This document shows positions 33,500 through 42,559 of a stretch of 43,894 bases of DNA, piece by piece. Made by a program: the position numbers and the translations under genes. The notes below the pieces were generated by a model that was not told the DNA's origin, searched no databases, and was given only the letters and a program-made list of their open reading frames with translations. Position 1 is the stretch's first letter; each line of letters begins with the position of its first letter. Where the stretch lies: assembly GCA_902781045.1 (NCBI GenBank), contig CACZHT010000024.1, positions 1 to 43,894 of the forward strand, in the 5' to 3' direction. The DNA is from an uncultured Bacteroidales bacterium. Its GTDB lineage: Bacteria; Bacteroidota; Bacteroidia; Bacteroidales; Muribaculaceae.

Positions 33500-35071
33500 A
33501 TGAACGAACTAACCACCCTAGTCGACTGGTCGCGGGCTCAGTTCGCCTTGACGGCCATCTATCATTGGCTCTTTGTGCCACTCACACTTGGCCTAGGCGT
33601 GATTATCGCCATCATGGAGACCATCTACTATCGCACTCGCGATGAGAAGTGGCTGGCTACCACCAAGTTCTGGATGACCCTGTTTGGCGTCAACTTTGCC
33701 ATCGGTGTGGCTACGGGCATCATCCTGGAGTTTGAGTTTGGCACCAACTGGAGCAACTACAGCTGGTTTGTGGGCGACATTTTCGGAGCCCCGCTGGCCA
33801 TTGAGGGCATTTTGGCCTTCTTCATGGAGTCGACCTTTATCGCCGTGATGTTCTTCGGCTGGAAGAAGGTCAGTCCACGCTTCCATCTGGCATCGACATG
33901 GCTCACCGCCATCGGTGCGAGTCTGAGTGCGCTGTGGATACTTGTGGCCAATGCCTGGATGCAGTATCCCACGGGCTGCGAGTTCAATCCTGCCACCATG
34001 CGCAACGAGATGACCTCGTTCTGGGCTGTGGCCTGTTCGCCCATGGCGGTGAACAAGTTTCTGCACACGGTGTTCAGTGCGTGGACACTGGGCGGTGTGT
34101 TTGTTGTGGGTGTGAGCGCATGGATGTTGCTCAAGAAGCGCAACTACGACCATTGCCAGCGCAGTCTCAAGGTGGGTGCATGGGTCGGTGCGGTGGGCAT
34201 CATTCTCACCAGCATCACCGGTGACACCAGTGCCGTGACTGTGGCCAAGTACCAGCCCATGAAGCTCGCGGCCATGGAGGGACTGTACAAGGGTGATTTC
34301 AGGCAGAGCATCGTGGCCGCCGGCATCCTCAACCCGGCCAAGACAGTGACCAACGACGAGGAGCCCTTCCTGTTCCACGTCTCCATCCCCTATGGACTCT
34401 CGTTCTTGGCGACTCACAACCCTGATGCCTTTGTGCCCGGCATTCAGGACATCATTGATGGTGTGAGCTACGACGAGCAGGGCAACCGTGTCAACACCGT
34501 GTCCTATGCCGAGCGCATGCAGGTGGGCAAGCAGTTGCAGGCGATGATGGCACAATATGACGTGGCGCGTCGCAGTGGCGACAAGGTGGTCACCGACAGT
34601 CTCCACACCGCCATCAACCGTGACTTCAAGTACTTTGGCTACGGCTATCTTGACTCGCCCGAAGAGGCGGTGCCCAACGTGCCACTGACGTTCTACACGT
34701 TCCACATCATGGTCACCATTGGCGGCTTTCTGGTGGCGTTTCTGTTGTTGGCTCTGTTGTTTGTCTACAGACCTCAGATCCTCGGCAAAGCGCGTTGGAG
34801 CAAGTGGTGGTACTGGCTGTGCATCCTTGCCATACCGCTCACCTACATCTGCAGCTGCAGTGGCTGGATTGTAGCCGAGGTGGGCCGGCAACCCTGGACT
34901 ATTCAGGACTTGATGCCAAACAAAGTAGCCATCAGTGACCTCAGTGCCGGCTATGTGCAGGTGACATTCTGGATTTTTGCCGTGTTGTTCACCGCATTGC
35001 TCATTGCCGACATCAGCATCTTGTGCCGCCAAATCAGCAAGAAATCGCAACAAAACTTGAACGAAGTGTAA
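33500..35071 (+). CDS. cydA: Cytochrome bd ubiquinol oxidase subunit I
   Basis: A 523-residue inner-membrane protein that oxidises quinol and reduces oxygen to water with high affinity. Seen: about nine hydrophobic segments, the early heme-ligand His (His22 in ALTAIYHWLFVPLTLG), the GVNFAIGVATGIILEFEFGTNW segment, and the conserved GRQPW motif near the C-terminus (EVGRQPWTIQDLMP). Length is near that of the E. coli subunit. Lies between DUF4492 and cydB, all one unit; gives the anaerobe tolerance to trace oxygen. Confidence 0.97.
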   Translation: MNELTTLVDWSRAQFALTAIYHWLFVPLTLGLGVIIAIMETIYYRTRDEKWLATTKFWMTLFGVNFAIGVATGIILEFEFGTNWSNYSWFVGDIFGAPLAIEGILAFFMESTFIAVMFFGWKKVSPRFHLASTWLTAIGASLSALWILVANAWMQYPTGCEFNPATMRNEMTSFWAVACSPMAVNKFLHTVFSAWTLGGVFVVGVSAWMLLKKRNYDHCQRSLKVGAWVGAVGIILTSITGDTSAVTVAKYQPMKLAAMEGLYKGDFRQSIVAAGILNPAKTVTNDEEPFLFHVSIPYGLSFLATHNPDAFVPGIQDIIDGVSYDEQGNRVNTVSYAERMQVGKQLQAMMAQYDVARRSGDKVVTDSLHTAINRDFKYFGYGYLDSPEEAVPNVPLTFYTFHIMVTIGGFLVAFLLLALLFVYRPQILGKARWSKWWYWLCILAIPLTYICSCSGWIVAEVGRQPWTIQDLMPNKVAISDLSAGYVQVTFWIFAVLFTALLIADISILCRQISKKSQQNLNEV

Positions 35072-35091
35072 TTCTTTAAAATCTAATCGAA

Positions 35092-36225
35092 ATGGAAACA
35101 TATCAGATTCTGCAAGATTACTGGTGGCTCATCATGTCGGTGCTGGGTGCACTGCTGGTGTTCATGCTCTTTGTCCAGGGTGGGCAGTCGATGCTGTTTC
35201 ATCATCGCGACCCCGAGAGCCGCAATCTGCTCACCACGTCGTTGGGACGCAAGTGGGAGCTCACGTTCACCACGCTGGTCACCTTTGGCGGAGCGTTCTT
35301 TGCCTCGTTCCCGCTGTTCTACAGCACTAGTTTCGGTGGCGCCTACTGGCTGTGGATGCTCATTCTGTTGAGTTTTGTCATCCAGGCCGTGAGCTATGAG
35401 TATCGAGCCAAGCTGGGCAATGTCTATGGCCGCAACTTCTATGACGTGCTGCTGCTCATCAATGGCATCGCAGGCCCGGTGCTGCTGGGTGTGGCTGTGG
35501 CCACGATGTTCTTTGGCGCTGAGTTCACCGTCACCAAGGGCAACATCCTCAACGTCGAGGCATCGGCCATCAGCACCTGGGGACCGATGCACGGCCTGGA
35601 GGCGATCGCCCACTGGCGCAACCTGCTCTTTGGAGTGATGATCTACTTCCTGGCCGCAACGCTGGCTTCGCTCTATTTTATCAACAACATTGATGATGAT
35701 GCTGTGCGCTCGCGCCAACGGAAGTTGCTCGGCATCCATGGCCCGATTTTTGTCATCTTATTCTTGTGGGTCGTGGCCTTGCTGCTCACGGCGAGCGGAG
35801 TGGAGGTCGACAAACAGGGCAATGCAACATGGGTTGACTGCAAATATCTGAACAACTATCTGCACATGTGGTGGGCATTGCTGACCCTGCTGGCCGGTGT
35901 GGCTCTGGTGCTCTACGGGTTGGGGCGCACGTTGATGCAGCCTGGCTATCGCAGGGGCATCTGGCCCGCAGGCATCGGAACGGTGCTGGTGGTGATGTCG
36001 CTCTTCTGGGTGCTGGGCTACAATGGCACGGCCTATTATCCGTCGCTGCTCGATGTGCAGTCGTCACTCACCATCCGCAACAGCTCAAGCAGCCAGTTCA
36101 CCCTCACTGTGATGAGTGTGGTGAGCGTGTTGGTGCCGTTTGTCGTGGCCTATATTGCCTACTGTTGGCGGGCCATGGACCGCGCTAAGCTCACGCGTGA
36201 CGAACTTAACGGCGACAACCACTAG
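35092..36225 (+). CDS. cydB: Cytochrome bd ubiquinol oxidase subunit II
   Basis: A 377-residue inner-membrane protein that pairs with CydA. Eight to nine hydrophobic helices are visible, with the usual start YQILQDYWWLIMSVLGALLVFMLFVQGG, the second-helix NLLTTSLGRKWELTFTTLV stretch, and FGAPW-like loops replaced here by GAYWLWML. It follows cydA by 20 nt. Its 3' end overlaps the convergent dapF by 20 nt, so no terminator fits between them. Confidence 0.96.
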   Translation: METYQILQDYWWLIMSVLGALLVFMLFVQGGQSMLFHHRDPESRNLLTTSLGRKWELTFTTLVTFGGAFFASFPLFYSTSFGGAYWLWMLILLSFVIQAVSYEYRAKLGNVYGRNFYDVLLLINGIAGPVLLGVAVATMFFGAEFTVTKGNILNVEASAISTWGPMHGLEAIAHWRNLLFGVMIYFLAATLASLYFINNIDDDAVRSRQRKLLGIHGPIFVILFLWVVALLLTASGVEVDKQGNATWVDCKYLNNYLHMWWALLTLLAGVALVLYGLGRTLMQPGYRRGIWPAGIGTVLVVMSLFWVLGYNGTAYYPSLLDVQSSLTIRNSSSSQFTLTVMSVVSVLVPFVVAYIAYCWRAMDRAKLTRDELNGDNH

Positions 36226-37054
36226 TGGGCATGTCGTCAGGCATGTCGATGTCGCCCTCATAGACGATGGTGGCGGGGCCGGTGAGCAGCACGTGGTTGT
36301 CGGTCTCGCGCCAATGGATGTCGAGCCTGCCACCGTCCATGATGATGCGGCTGCTACGGCCGGCACGGCCGGTGACCGCAGCGGCGACTGCCGTGGCGCA
36401 GGCTCCGGTGCCACAGGCCAGGGTGATGCCGCTGCCGCGCTCCCACACGCGCATGCGGATGCCGAGACGCCCCGGCTGGGCAAACTCGATGTTGCATCGC
36501 TCGGGAAAGCTGGGATGCCGCTCAAACTGCGCACCCCAGTAGGCCACATCGACGGTGCTCAGGTCGTCGACAAAGATGACATAGTGCGGATTGCCCATCG
36601 ACACAAACACTCCCTCGTGCAGACTGTGTGTCGCGTCTGGGCGGTACAGTCGCTCGTCGGTCAGCACAGGGGCTAGCATGTCTACTGTCACGTTGCGCAC
36701 CACACCGTCGGCCACGTCCAGGTCCAGCGTCTTGATGCCTGATGCCGTGAGCAGGCGCAGGTGGGTCTTGTGCGTGAGCCCTCGCTCATAGGCATACTTG
36801 CCGATGCAGCGGCTGGCGTTGCCGCACATCAGCCCCTCGCTGCCATCGGCATTGAAGATGCGCATCGTCAGGTCGGCCTCATGCCCATCGCCCCGACCCA
36901 TCAGCACCAGCCCGTCGCTGCCGATGCCCACGTGGGGCTTGCTCCACGCGATGGCCACTGCTGCCGGGTCGGCGATGGGATGTTGCGTGGTGTCAACAAA
37001 GATGTAGTCGTTGCCCACACCGTGCATCTTGATGAAGTGTATCTTGCTGCTCAT
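36206..37054 (-). CDS. dapF: Diaminopimelate epimerase
   Basis: A 282-residue cytosolic enzyme that turns LL-DAP into meso-DAP for peptidoglycan and lysine. The two catalytic cysteines are visible in MCGNASRC and ACGTGAC, and the family start KMHGVGNDYIFVD and GNPHYVIFVDD are present. The start at 37054 was chosen because the longer frame (37156) would include the promoter region and an unrelated polar stretch. The last 20 nt overlap the end of cydB on the other strand. Confidence 0.96.
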   Translation of the reverse strand: MSSKIHFIKMHGVGNDYIFVDTTQHPIADPAAVAIAWSKPHVGIGSDGLVLMGRGDGHEADLTMRIFNADGSEGLMCGNASRCIGKYAYERGLTHKTHLRLLTASGIKTLDLDVADGVVRNVTVDMLAPVLTDERLYRPDATHSLHEGVFVSMGNPHYVIFVDDLSTVDVAYWGAQFERHPSFPERCNIEFAQPGRLGIRMRVWERGSGITLACGTGACATAVAAAVTGRAGRSSRIIMDGGRLDIHWRETDNHVLLTGPATIVYEGDIDMPDDMPTSGCRR

Positions 37055-37080
37055 GTCACTTTGGCTTTGTTTTGTTGTTG

Positions 37081-37113
37081 CAAAGTTACACAACAGTTTT
37101 AGTGTTATGCAAA
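37081..37113 (-). promoter_or_regulatory. Promoter of dapF
   Basis: On the minus strand TTTG (37110-37113), 21-nt gap, TAACTTTG (37081-37088), 27 nt before the dapF start. Confidence 0.7.
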
Positions 37114-37230
37114 TCTTTTTCAGAAAATTACCAAAAAAATCTTCTCCCGTCGACAATTCATAAAAATTTTATGAAATAGAATCATAAATTTTGTATATTT
37201 TGCATGATTTAAGGTTTGATTTTTGATTGT

Positions 37231-37264
37231 TTTGGTTTGAATATTGCAAAATTCACTACTTTTG
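37231..37264 (+). promoter_or_regulatory. Promoter of the MalY/PatB-like gene
   Basis: TACTTTTG (37257-37264) fits the -7 box; TTTG at 37231-37234 gives a slightly long 22-nt gap. It lies 33 nt before the ATG at 37298 and supports that start over 37244. Confidence 0.6.
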
Positions 37265-37297
37265 CCACGACTTTTTACAACTAATTACAGAATTGAG

Positions 37298-38497
37298 ATG
37301 GCAAAATATGACTTTGACCGCTGCATTGATCGTCATGGCACACAATGCAAGAAAATAGAGATGCTCAAGCAGAACTATGGACGCGATGACCTGTTGCCGC
37401 TGTGGATTGCCGACATGGACTTCGCCGTCTGCCCCGAGATTACCCAGGCCCTGGTGCGCCGGCTGGCCGACCATCCCATCTATGGCTACACCTGCACCTA
37501 CGATGCCTACTGGCAGTCGATTATTGACTGGCAACGACGACGCAACAACTTCTGCTTCACCCAGGACGAGGTGACCTTTGTGGCCGGCATTGTCACCGGC
37601 TTTGGGCTGGCGGTCAACTTCTTCACACGGCCTGGCGACAAGATTGTGATTCAGCAACCGGTCTATTACCCTTTCAAGGAAGTAATCGAGGGCAATGGGC
37701 GCGTGATGGTCGACAACCCGTTGCTGCCAGCTGATGAACACCTCTACCGCATGGACCTTGAGGGGCTGGAGCGCATCTTCGAGCGCGAGCATCCGCGCAT
37801 GATGGTGGTGTGCAACCCGCACAACCCAGCCGGTATCGCCTGGCCGGTCGATGTGCTGCGGCAGGTGGCGCGTCTGGCGCACAGGCATGGGGTCATCATC
37901 TTCTCGGACGAAATCTTCGGTGACCTGATGCTCTATGGCCACAAGCACACGCCCATGGCCACAGTCAGCGACGAGGCCGCCGCTGTCACCGTCACCTGTG
38001 GCGCACCCAGCAAGACGTTCAACATCGCTGGACTGAAGAGCTCGTGGTGCGTGGTCAAGAACTCTGAGTTGCGCGAGCCGTTTTTCCGCTGGATTGAGAC
38101 CAACGAACTGTGCAATGCCAACATGGTGTCAATCATCGCCACCGAGGCGGCCTATCGCCATGGCGAGCAGTGGCTCGAAGAGTGCCTGCGCTACATCGAG
38201 GGCAATGTCAACTATGTCATCGACTACTGCCAGGAGCACCTGCCGGGCATCATCGCCGTTAGGCCCCAAGCGGGCTTCCTGCTGTGGCTCGACTGCACCG
38301 CACTGGGGCTGGAGCACGATCAGGTGGTCGACCTCTTTGTCAACCGCGCCCATCTGGCCTTGAACCAAGGGGCGATGTTCGGCCCTGCGGGCCGCCGCCA
38401 CATGCGCATGAACATGGGCAGCCCGCGCTCGGTCATCGAGCAGGCCATGCGCCAACTGCACGCCGCCCTCGACACGCTAAGTTTACAGCTTTCTTGA
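37298..38497 (+). CDS. MalY/PatB family PLP enzyme (cystathionine beta-lyase type)
   Basis: A 399-residue fold-type I PLP enzyme. Seen: the family start DFDRCIDRHGTQCKK, LPLWIADMDFAVCPEI, the NPHNPAG motif, FSDEIFGDLML with the PLP Asp, and the Schiff-base Lys in GAPSKTFNIAGLKSS; the phosphate-binding Arg is in MRMNMG. Such enzymes cleave C-S bonds (cystathionine, cysteine) and release pyruvate, ammonia and a thiol or H2S. Whether it acts in methionine synthesis or cysteine breakdown cannot be told; no met genes lie nearby. Confidence 0.93.
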   Translation: MAKYDFDRCIDRHGTQCKKIEMLKQNYGRDDLLPLWIADMDFAVCPEITQALVRRLADHPIYGYTCTYDAYWQSIIDWQRRRNNFCFTQDEVTFVAGIVTGFGLAVNFFTRPGDKIVIQQPVYYPFKEVIEGNGRVMVDNPLLPADEHLYRMDLEGLERIFEREHPRMMVVCNPHNPAGIAWPVDVLRQVARLAHRHGVIIFSDEIFGDLMLYGHKHTPMATVSDEAAAVTVTCGAPSKTFNIAGLKSSWCVVKNSELREPFFRWIETNELCNANMVSIIATEAAYRHGEQWLEECLRYIEGNVNYVIDYCQEHLPGIIAVRPQAGFLLWLDCTALGLEHDQVVDLFVNRAHLALNQGAMFGPAGRRHMRMNMGSPRSVIEQAMRQLHAALDTLSLQLS

Positions 38498-39010
38498 TTT
38501 GTGATACACTTTGACCGAAAGCAGCACCCATTGGCGAAATTATTTTGGGAGCGATATACCTGCTGTCCCTGAACACATTTGAAAACAACATTTAGCATAC
38601 GCTAGCTGTAAGGTATCTCTTCAGCGATTCAGAAGAATCTCCTCTTACCCCCCTGTGCATCGAAGATGCAGAGCGGGTCGAAGACCCGATTTTGTTTGAA
38701 AAGACCATGCAAGTGCATCGAAGATGCACGCAGCTTGGTCCTGAGACTCGACCTGCCAAGTGCCTCGCAGAGGAACTTTAACCAGCTAAATACTGGCTGT
38801 TTGTCTGTAAAAGTTCCTCTACGAGGCACTTTTATTCTGCTCCTGTGTGGACCAAGCGGCGAGGACCTTCGGCCCTCTTGCATGGTCTTACGAACAAAAT
38901 AGCTTCTTCGAAGCATCTTAGCGTCTCCGGCGCAATCTCTGAAGAGAGTTACGATGCTTTGGTTAAAAAAGGTACAAAAATGTGAGATGGCCCACACAAG
39001 CTGAATCTGC
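38498..39010. repeat. Gene-free spacer with a multi-branched hairpin element
   Basis: No credible gene; the 162-codon minus frame 38629-39117 is a by-product of the repeats. The core (38689-38900) has an outer stem of about 24 bp (38689-38713 with 38877-38900, the inner 13 bp perfect), a 9-bp stem (38733-38741 with 38849-38857) and a 22-bp stem with one mismatch (38758-38779 with 38810-38831). Side hairpins: GTGCATC GAA GATGCAC (38713-38729), GAGGACC TTC GGCCCTC (38861-38877). Outside the core: 38626-38639, TGCATC GAA GATGCA (38656-38670), CGGGTC GAA GACCCG (38674-38688), GCTTC TTC GAAGC (38902-38914), TCTCT GA AGAGA (38936-38947). Confidence 0.85.
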
Positions 39011-39937
39011 TCAGCACCGGACAGCCTGCTTGACGGCCGACATTCGGCTGCGCGAGACCGGGATGGACTCGTGGGTGTGACAGAGCACCAGTTGCATGGC
39101 TCCAGCATGGGTGACAATCTGCTCGACTTGATGCAGATTGACCAGGAATGCCCGATGGCAACGGATGATTGTCGGGCAGACCCTTAAGTCTTCTTCCATC
39201 TGGCGCGAGGTGGCTCGGAGCATGTCGCAACGCACCTGGCCATCGCTCCACTGAAAGACTTTGCTATAATTGCCGACGGCCTCAATGTATAGCAGGTGGT
39301 CTAGTTGCACTGTCACGGTCTCGCTGGTGGTGCCTGTGAGCACGATGGCTGGTGTGGCTTGAGCCAGGGGAGACGGTTGCGCGGGTTCGTCATGCGGTGT
39401 GGCGGGCTGGGCGGCTCTGGCGGCTGCGGCACGCAACTCGGCTTGCTGCTGCATCGTGTGCAGTCGCTCGTTGAGCCTCTTGGTCTCTTCCAGTTCGAGT
39501 GCTAAATAGCGGCTACGAAACTTGTAGCGCCAATACAGGCCGATGGCAAATGAGCAGAAAGCCAAGAGCAACAGTGTCTTCAGGAACCCCATGGGCGACA
39601 GCGGGTCGGGAGCGCCGATGGCACTCATGGGATAATGGAAATAGGTGCAGATGAGCAGTGCCTCGAGTGGTGTGTTGATCAACTGGAACCGCAGGTTGCG
39701 CTTGATGATGTAGTTGACCCCATTGTCGAGCGTGGCCGGCATGCGCAGAATGTATTTAACAAGCAGTTCTGTCACATAGCACATGGCGACACCCAGCATC
39801 AATATGGCAAGTAGGTGTACATACACCATGCCCCCCAACTCGGCCAGACCCATCGGTTGAAAAATGGCCAAGGCAAGACAGACGAATGCAACGCTGATGA
39901 GGCGCACTCGCAGGGTCTCTTTTTCTCTTTCATTCAT
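39011..39937 (-). CDS. Membrane-bound LytTR transcriptional regulator
   Basis: A 308-residue protein. Four hydrophobic segments (about 12-34, 42-65, 90-110, 118-135) are followed by a charged coiled-coil linker (LELEETKRLNERLHTMQQQ) and an Ala/Pro-rich hinge. The C-terminal LytTR DNA-binding domain covers about 205-305 (LLYIEAVGNYSKVFQ, CHRAFLVNLHQVEQIV, SIPVSRSRMSAVK). No receiver domain, so the signal probably enters through the membrane part. The start at 39937 (MNEREKE) was chosen since the longer frame (40300) runs through two promoters and the neighbouring gene. Divergent from the outer-membrane protein gene at 40167, a likely target. Confidence 0.88.
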   Translation of the reverse strand: MNEREKETLRVRLISVAFVCLALAIFQPMGLAELGGMVYVHLLAILMLGVAMCYVTELLVKYILRMPATLDNGVNYIIKRNLRFQLINTPLEALLICTYFHYPMSAIGAPDPLSPMGFLKTLLLLAFCSFAIGLYWRYKFRSRYLALELEETKRLNERLHTMQQQAELRAAAARAAQPATPHDEPAQPSPLAQATPAIVLTGTTSETVTVQLDHLLYIEAVGNYSKVFQWSDGQVRCDMLRATSRQMEEDLRVCPTIIRCHRAFLVNLHQVEQIVTHAGAMQLVLCHTHESIPVSRSRMSAVKQAVRC

Positions 39938-39945
39938 ACAGGCCA

Positions 39946-39977
39946 CAAAGCTACAACAATCTGCCCACATAGCCAAA
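39946..39977 (-). promoter_or_regulatory. Promoter of the LytTR regulator
   Basis: On the minus strand TTTG (39974-39977), 20-nt gap, TAGCTTTG (39946-39953). The ATG at 39937 is only 8 nt past the -7 box, so the leader would be about 5 nt. Confidence 0.7.
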
Positions 39978-39979
39978 CC

Positions 39980-40028
39980 ATTCGTCACATTTCGTGTAAG
40001 TAGTCCCTGTTGATTGTCATTCGTCACA
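39980..40028. promoter_or_regulatory. Direct repeats ATTCGTCACA, candidate LytTR operator
   Basis: ATTCGTCACA occurs at 39980-39989 and 40019-40028 in the same direction, 39 bp apart; a weaker relative (ATTTCGTGTA) starts at 39989. The first copy lies just upstream of the regulator's -33 box; the second about 60-70 bp upstream of the start expected for the outer-membrane gene. LytTR proteins are known to bind direct repeats. Confidence 0.55.
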
Positions 40029-40052
40029 ATCCCTTGCAGAATATCCCAGAAA

Positions 40053-40084
40053 CTTGGCACCTGCCGCCAGTGGCCGTAATTTTG
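40053..40084 (+). promoter_or_regulatory. Promoter of the outer-membrane receptor-like gene
   Basis: CTTG (40053-40056), 20-nt gap, TAATTTTG (40077-40084), about 80 nt before the ATG at 40167. Confidence 0.65.
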
Positions 40085-40166
40085 CACTCGCAATTGATGC
40101 GTGGCCGGACGCAGATTGCAAGTATGACTGCAACTATTATCAACAATCAAAAAGTAAAATAGAAAA

Positions 40167-42542
40167 ATGAAAAGAATTACTGTTGCCATCATTATCGTCA
40201 TGATAGCTGTGTTGCTGATGACATTCAAGGCCGTTGCTGTGACTCCCGACTTGAACGGGACCATACTGGATGAGAAGGGCGAACCGATGCCCTTCGTCAA
40301 CGTGGTTTTGCTGTCGCTGCCCGACTCGGCCTATGTGCAGGGAGCAATGACCGATGAGCAGGGCCGGTTCCTCATCTCGACACCCCAAAGCACTGGCGTG
40401 CTGAAGGTGTCTAGCATCGGGTATGAGACACTTTATGTCGACCCAAGTGCGCTGGGTCAGCCCATCCAAATGAGAGAGGCAGCCCTGCTGCTGGGCGAGG
40501 TGGTCATCAAGAGCCAGCTGCCCAAGACTTTTGTCAAGGGCGAGGCCATGCGGACCACCGTCGCTGGCACGCTGCTGGAGAAGGCCGGCACCGTGACCGA
40601 TGCGCTGAAGAGGGTGCCGTCGCTCGAGGCCGAGCGTGATGGTGGTGTCAAGGTGCTGGGTCGTGGCGATGCCGAGGTCTATCTCAATGGTCGTAAGGTG
40701 CAGGACAACAGCGAACTGTCGCGTCTGCGCTCTGACCAGATTCAGCACATCGATGTCATTCAGAATCCTGGGGCTCGCTATGCAGCGTCAACCCGTGCGG
40801 TGGTTCGCATCACGCTGAAGAAGGCCCAGGGCGAGGGTTTCAGTTTCCAGGACAACTTGACGGCCATGTATCAGTATCGTGGTACCATCACCAACAACCT
40901 GGATGTGAACTACCGCTTGGGCGGCCTCGATGTCACCGCCTCGTTTTGGGCTGGCCACTACGGGCACACCAAGTCGTTGCAGACCAACGACCTCACTTAC
41001 TATGTCGGTTCGGACAGCTATGTGGGACGCAGCACCCAGGATGGGCAGAACGACTGGAATGGCTGGTCGCCACAACTGCAAATCAACTATATGGTCAACG
41101 AGAATCACAGCTTTGGGGCATACTATAAGTTTGACCGGCATCCCAGTGGTGAATTTAACTCGCTGTTTATCACCGACAACTATGTTAACGAAGTGTACAC
41201 CGAGCGGTCAGAGAGCCGCATCTGGCAGGCCGACCGGTTCAAGAAGCACATCTTCAATGCCTACTACAACGGCAAGGTGGGCGCGCTGGGCATCGACTGG
41301 AATGTGGACGGCCTGTTCGACAAGACCACCACCCCCGGCAGCACGGCCGAGCAGACGACAGTGTTTGGTGACGAGGACGTGCACATCACTCGAGGCATCG
41401 AGAGCAACACCAACAGTGGCAACAACTTCTGGGCAACGAAACTCATCATGAGCTACCCGGTATGGAAGGGCAACTTGTCGGTGGGCGGCGAGTACTCGCA
41501 CAACCGGCGCACCGATGCCTACAGCTTCTCGGCCACCAACTCGGTGCCAGTCAGGGCGACAGACACCGAGATCAACGAGTCGTCGACGGCAGCCTTCGCT
41601 GAGTATGGCCGCGCTTTTGGCCGGGTTTTTGCCCAGGTGGGACTGCGCTATGAGCATCTGAAGAACAACTATTACAACTTCAATGAGCGCGAGGATGACG
41701 CTTGTCGCGACTATGGTGACTGGTTTCCCACGGCGGTTGTCTCGGCTCCCATAGGCAAGGTGCAGTTGGCGCTATCCTATCGTCGCGACATCCAGCGTCC
41801 CATCTACAGCAACCTGACTAGCTCGACCATCTACATCAACCGTTACACCTATCAGAGCGGCAATCCCCGCTTGAAGCCGACCTATACGCACAGCTTGGTG
41901 CTCAATGCTGCCTATCGGTGGATGAACCTGACGTTGAACTATGCCCGCATCAAGGACGCAGTGACAATGGTTACCGAATTGTTTCCCGGCACAGATGACC
42001 CGATGGTCAGCCTGGTGCGCCCCGTCAACAGCCAGGATGGCTACAACCGCCTTAACGTCATCACCTCGCTCAATCCTGTGATTGGCTGCTGGCACCCCAC
42101 ATGGAGCATCTATGCCATCTTTCAGAACTACAAGACGCTGTGTGCTAGCGGCAACACCATCACGCTCAACCATCCATTCTGCTCGTTGTCGTGGAACAAT
42201 GACATCGTGCTGCCGCGCGGCTTCAGGCTGAATGCGCACGTGCAGTGGACCTCGCGGGGCGACTACGACAACTTCCGTATTACCCGTTGTCGCTTCTACA
42301 CCGGCATTGGCTTGCAGAAGGATGTCAGCCTGGGCCATGCCGGCTCGCTCACCGTCGACCTGCGGTGCATGGACATCTTCAATACCAACAAGGCTGGTGC
42401 CATCATCTTCGGGCTTCGTGAGTTGACCACCTATAATCCGGCTCGTCGCACCTTCTCGCTTGACCTCACCTGGAAGTTTAACACGGCAGCCAGCAAATAT
42501 CGTGGCTCGGGTGCGGGCGACAAACAGAAGGCGAGAATGTAA
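40167..42542 (+). CDS. TonB-type outer-membrane beta-barrel protein (CarboxypepD_reg plus OMP_b-brl_3)
   Basis: A 791-residue exported protein with signal peptide MKRITVAIIIVMIAVLLMTFKAVA. Residues about 28-105 form a carboxypeptidase-regulatory-like domain (LNGTILDEKGEPMPFVNVVLL). A plug domain follows (about 120-225: VTDALKRVPSLEAE, VYLNGRKVQ, IQHIDVIQNPGARY), then a large barrel rich in aromatic strands ending FSLDLTWKFN. This is the OMP_b-brl_3 type, without a SusD partner. Proteins of this type often sit beside LytTR-type regulators, as here. The substrate is unknown. Transcription likely depends on the divergent regulator through the direct repeats at 39980-40028. Confidence 0.9.
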   Translation: MKRITVAIIIVMIAVLLMTFKAVAVTPDLNGTILDEKGEPMPFVNVVLLSLPDSAYVQGAMTDEQGRFLISTPQSTGVLKVSSIGYETLYVDPSALGQPIQMREAALLLGEVVIKSQLPKTFVKGEAMRTTVAGTLLEKAGTVTDALKRVPSLEAERDGGVKVLGRGDAEVYLNGRKVQDNSELSRLRSDQIQHIDVIQNPGARYAASTRAVVRITLKKAQGEGFSFQDNLTAMYQYRGTITNNLDVNYRLGGLDVTASFWAGHYGHTKSLQTNDLTYYVGSDSYVGRSTQDGQNDWNGWSPQLQINYMVNENHSFGAYYKFDRHPSGEFNSLFITDNYVNEVYTERSESRIWQADRFKKHIFNAYYNGKVGALGIDWNVDGLFDKTTTPGSTAEQTTVFGDEDVHITRGIESNTNSGNNFWATKLIMSYPVWKGNLSVGGEYSHNRRTDAYSFSATNSVPVRATDTEINESSTAAFAEYGRAFGRVFAQVGLRYEHLKNNYYNFNEREDDACRDYGDWFPTAVVSAPIGKVQLALSYRRDIQRPIYSNLTSSTIYINRYTYQSGNPRLKPTYTHSLVLNAAYRWMNLTLNYARIKDAVTMVTELFPGTDDPMVSLVRPVNSQDGYNRLNVITSLNPVIGCWHPTWSIYAIFQNYKTLCASGNTITLNHPFCSLSWNNDIVLPRGFRLNAHVQWTSRGDYDNFRITRCRFYTGIGLQKDVSLGHAGSLTVDLRCMDIFNTNKAGAIIFGLRELTTYNPARRTFSLDLTWKFNTAASKYRGSGAGDKQKARM

Positions 42543-42559
42543 TGAATTAGAAATTAGGA

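Noticed and set aside
38629..39117. A 162-codon minus-strand frame in the hairpin-rich spacer
   Set aside because: It overlaps the regulator gene and consists of palindrome-derived sequence; the peptide has no recognisable domain.
40167..42542. Possible SusC of a polysaccharide utilisation locus
   Set aside because: No SusD-like lipoprotein or glycan-degrading enzyme lies beside it, and the barrel is of the OMP_b-brl_3 type.
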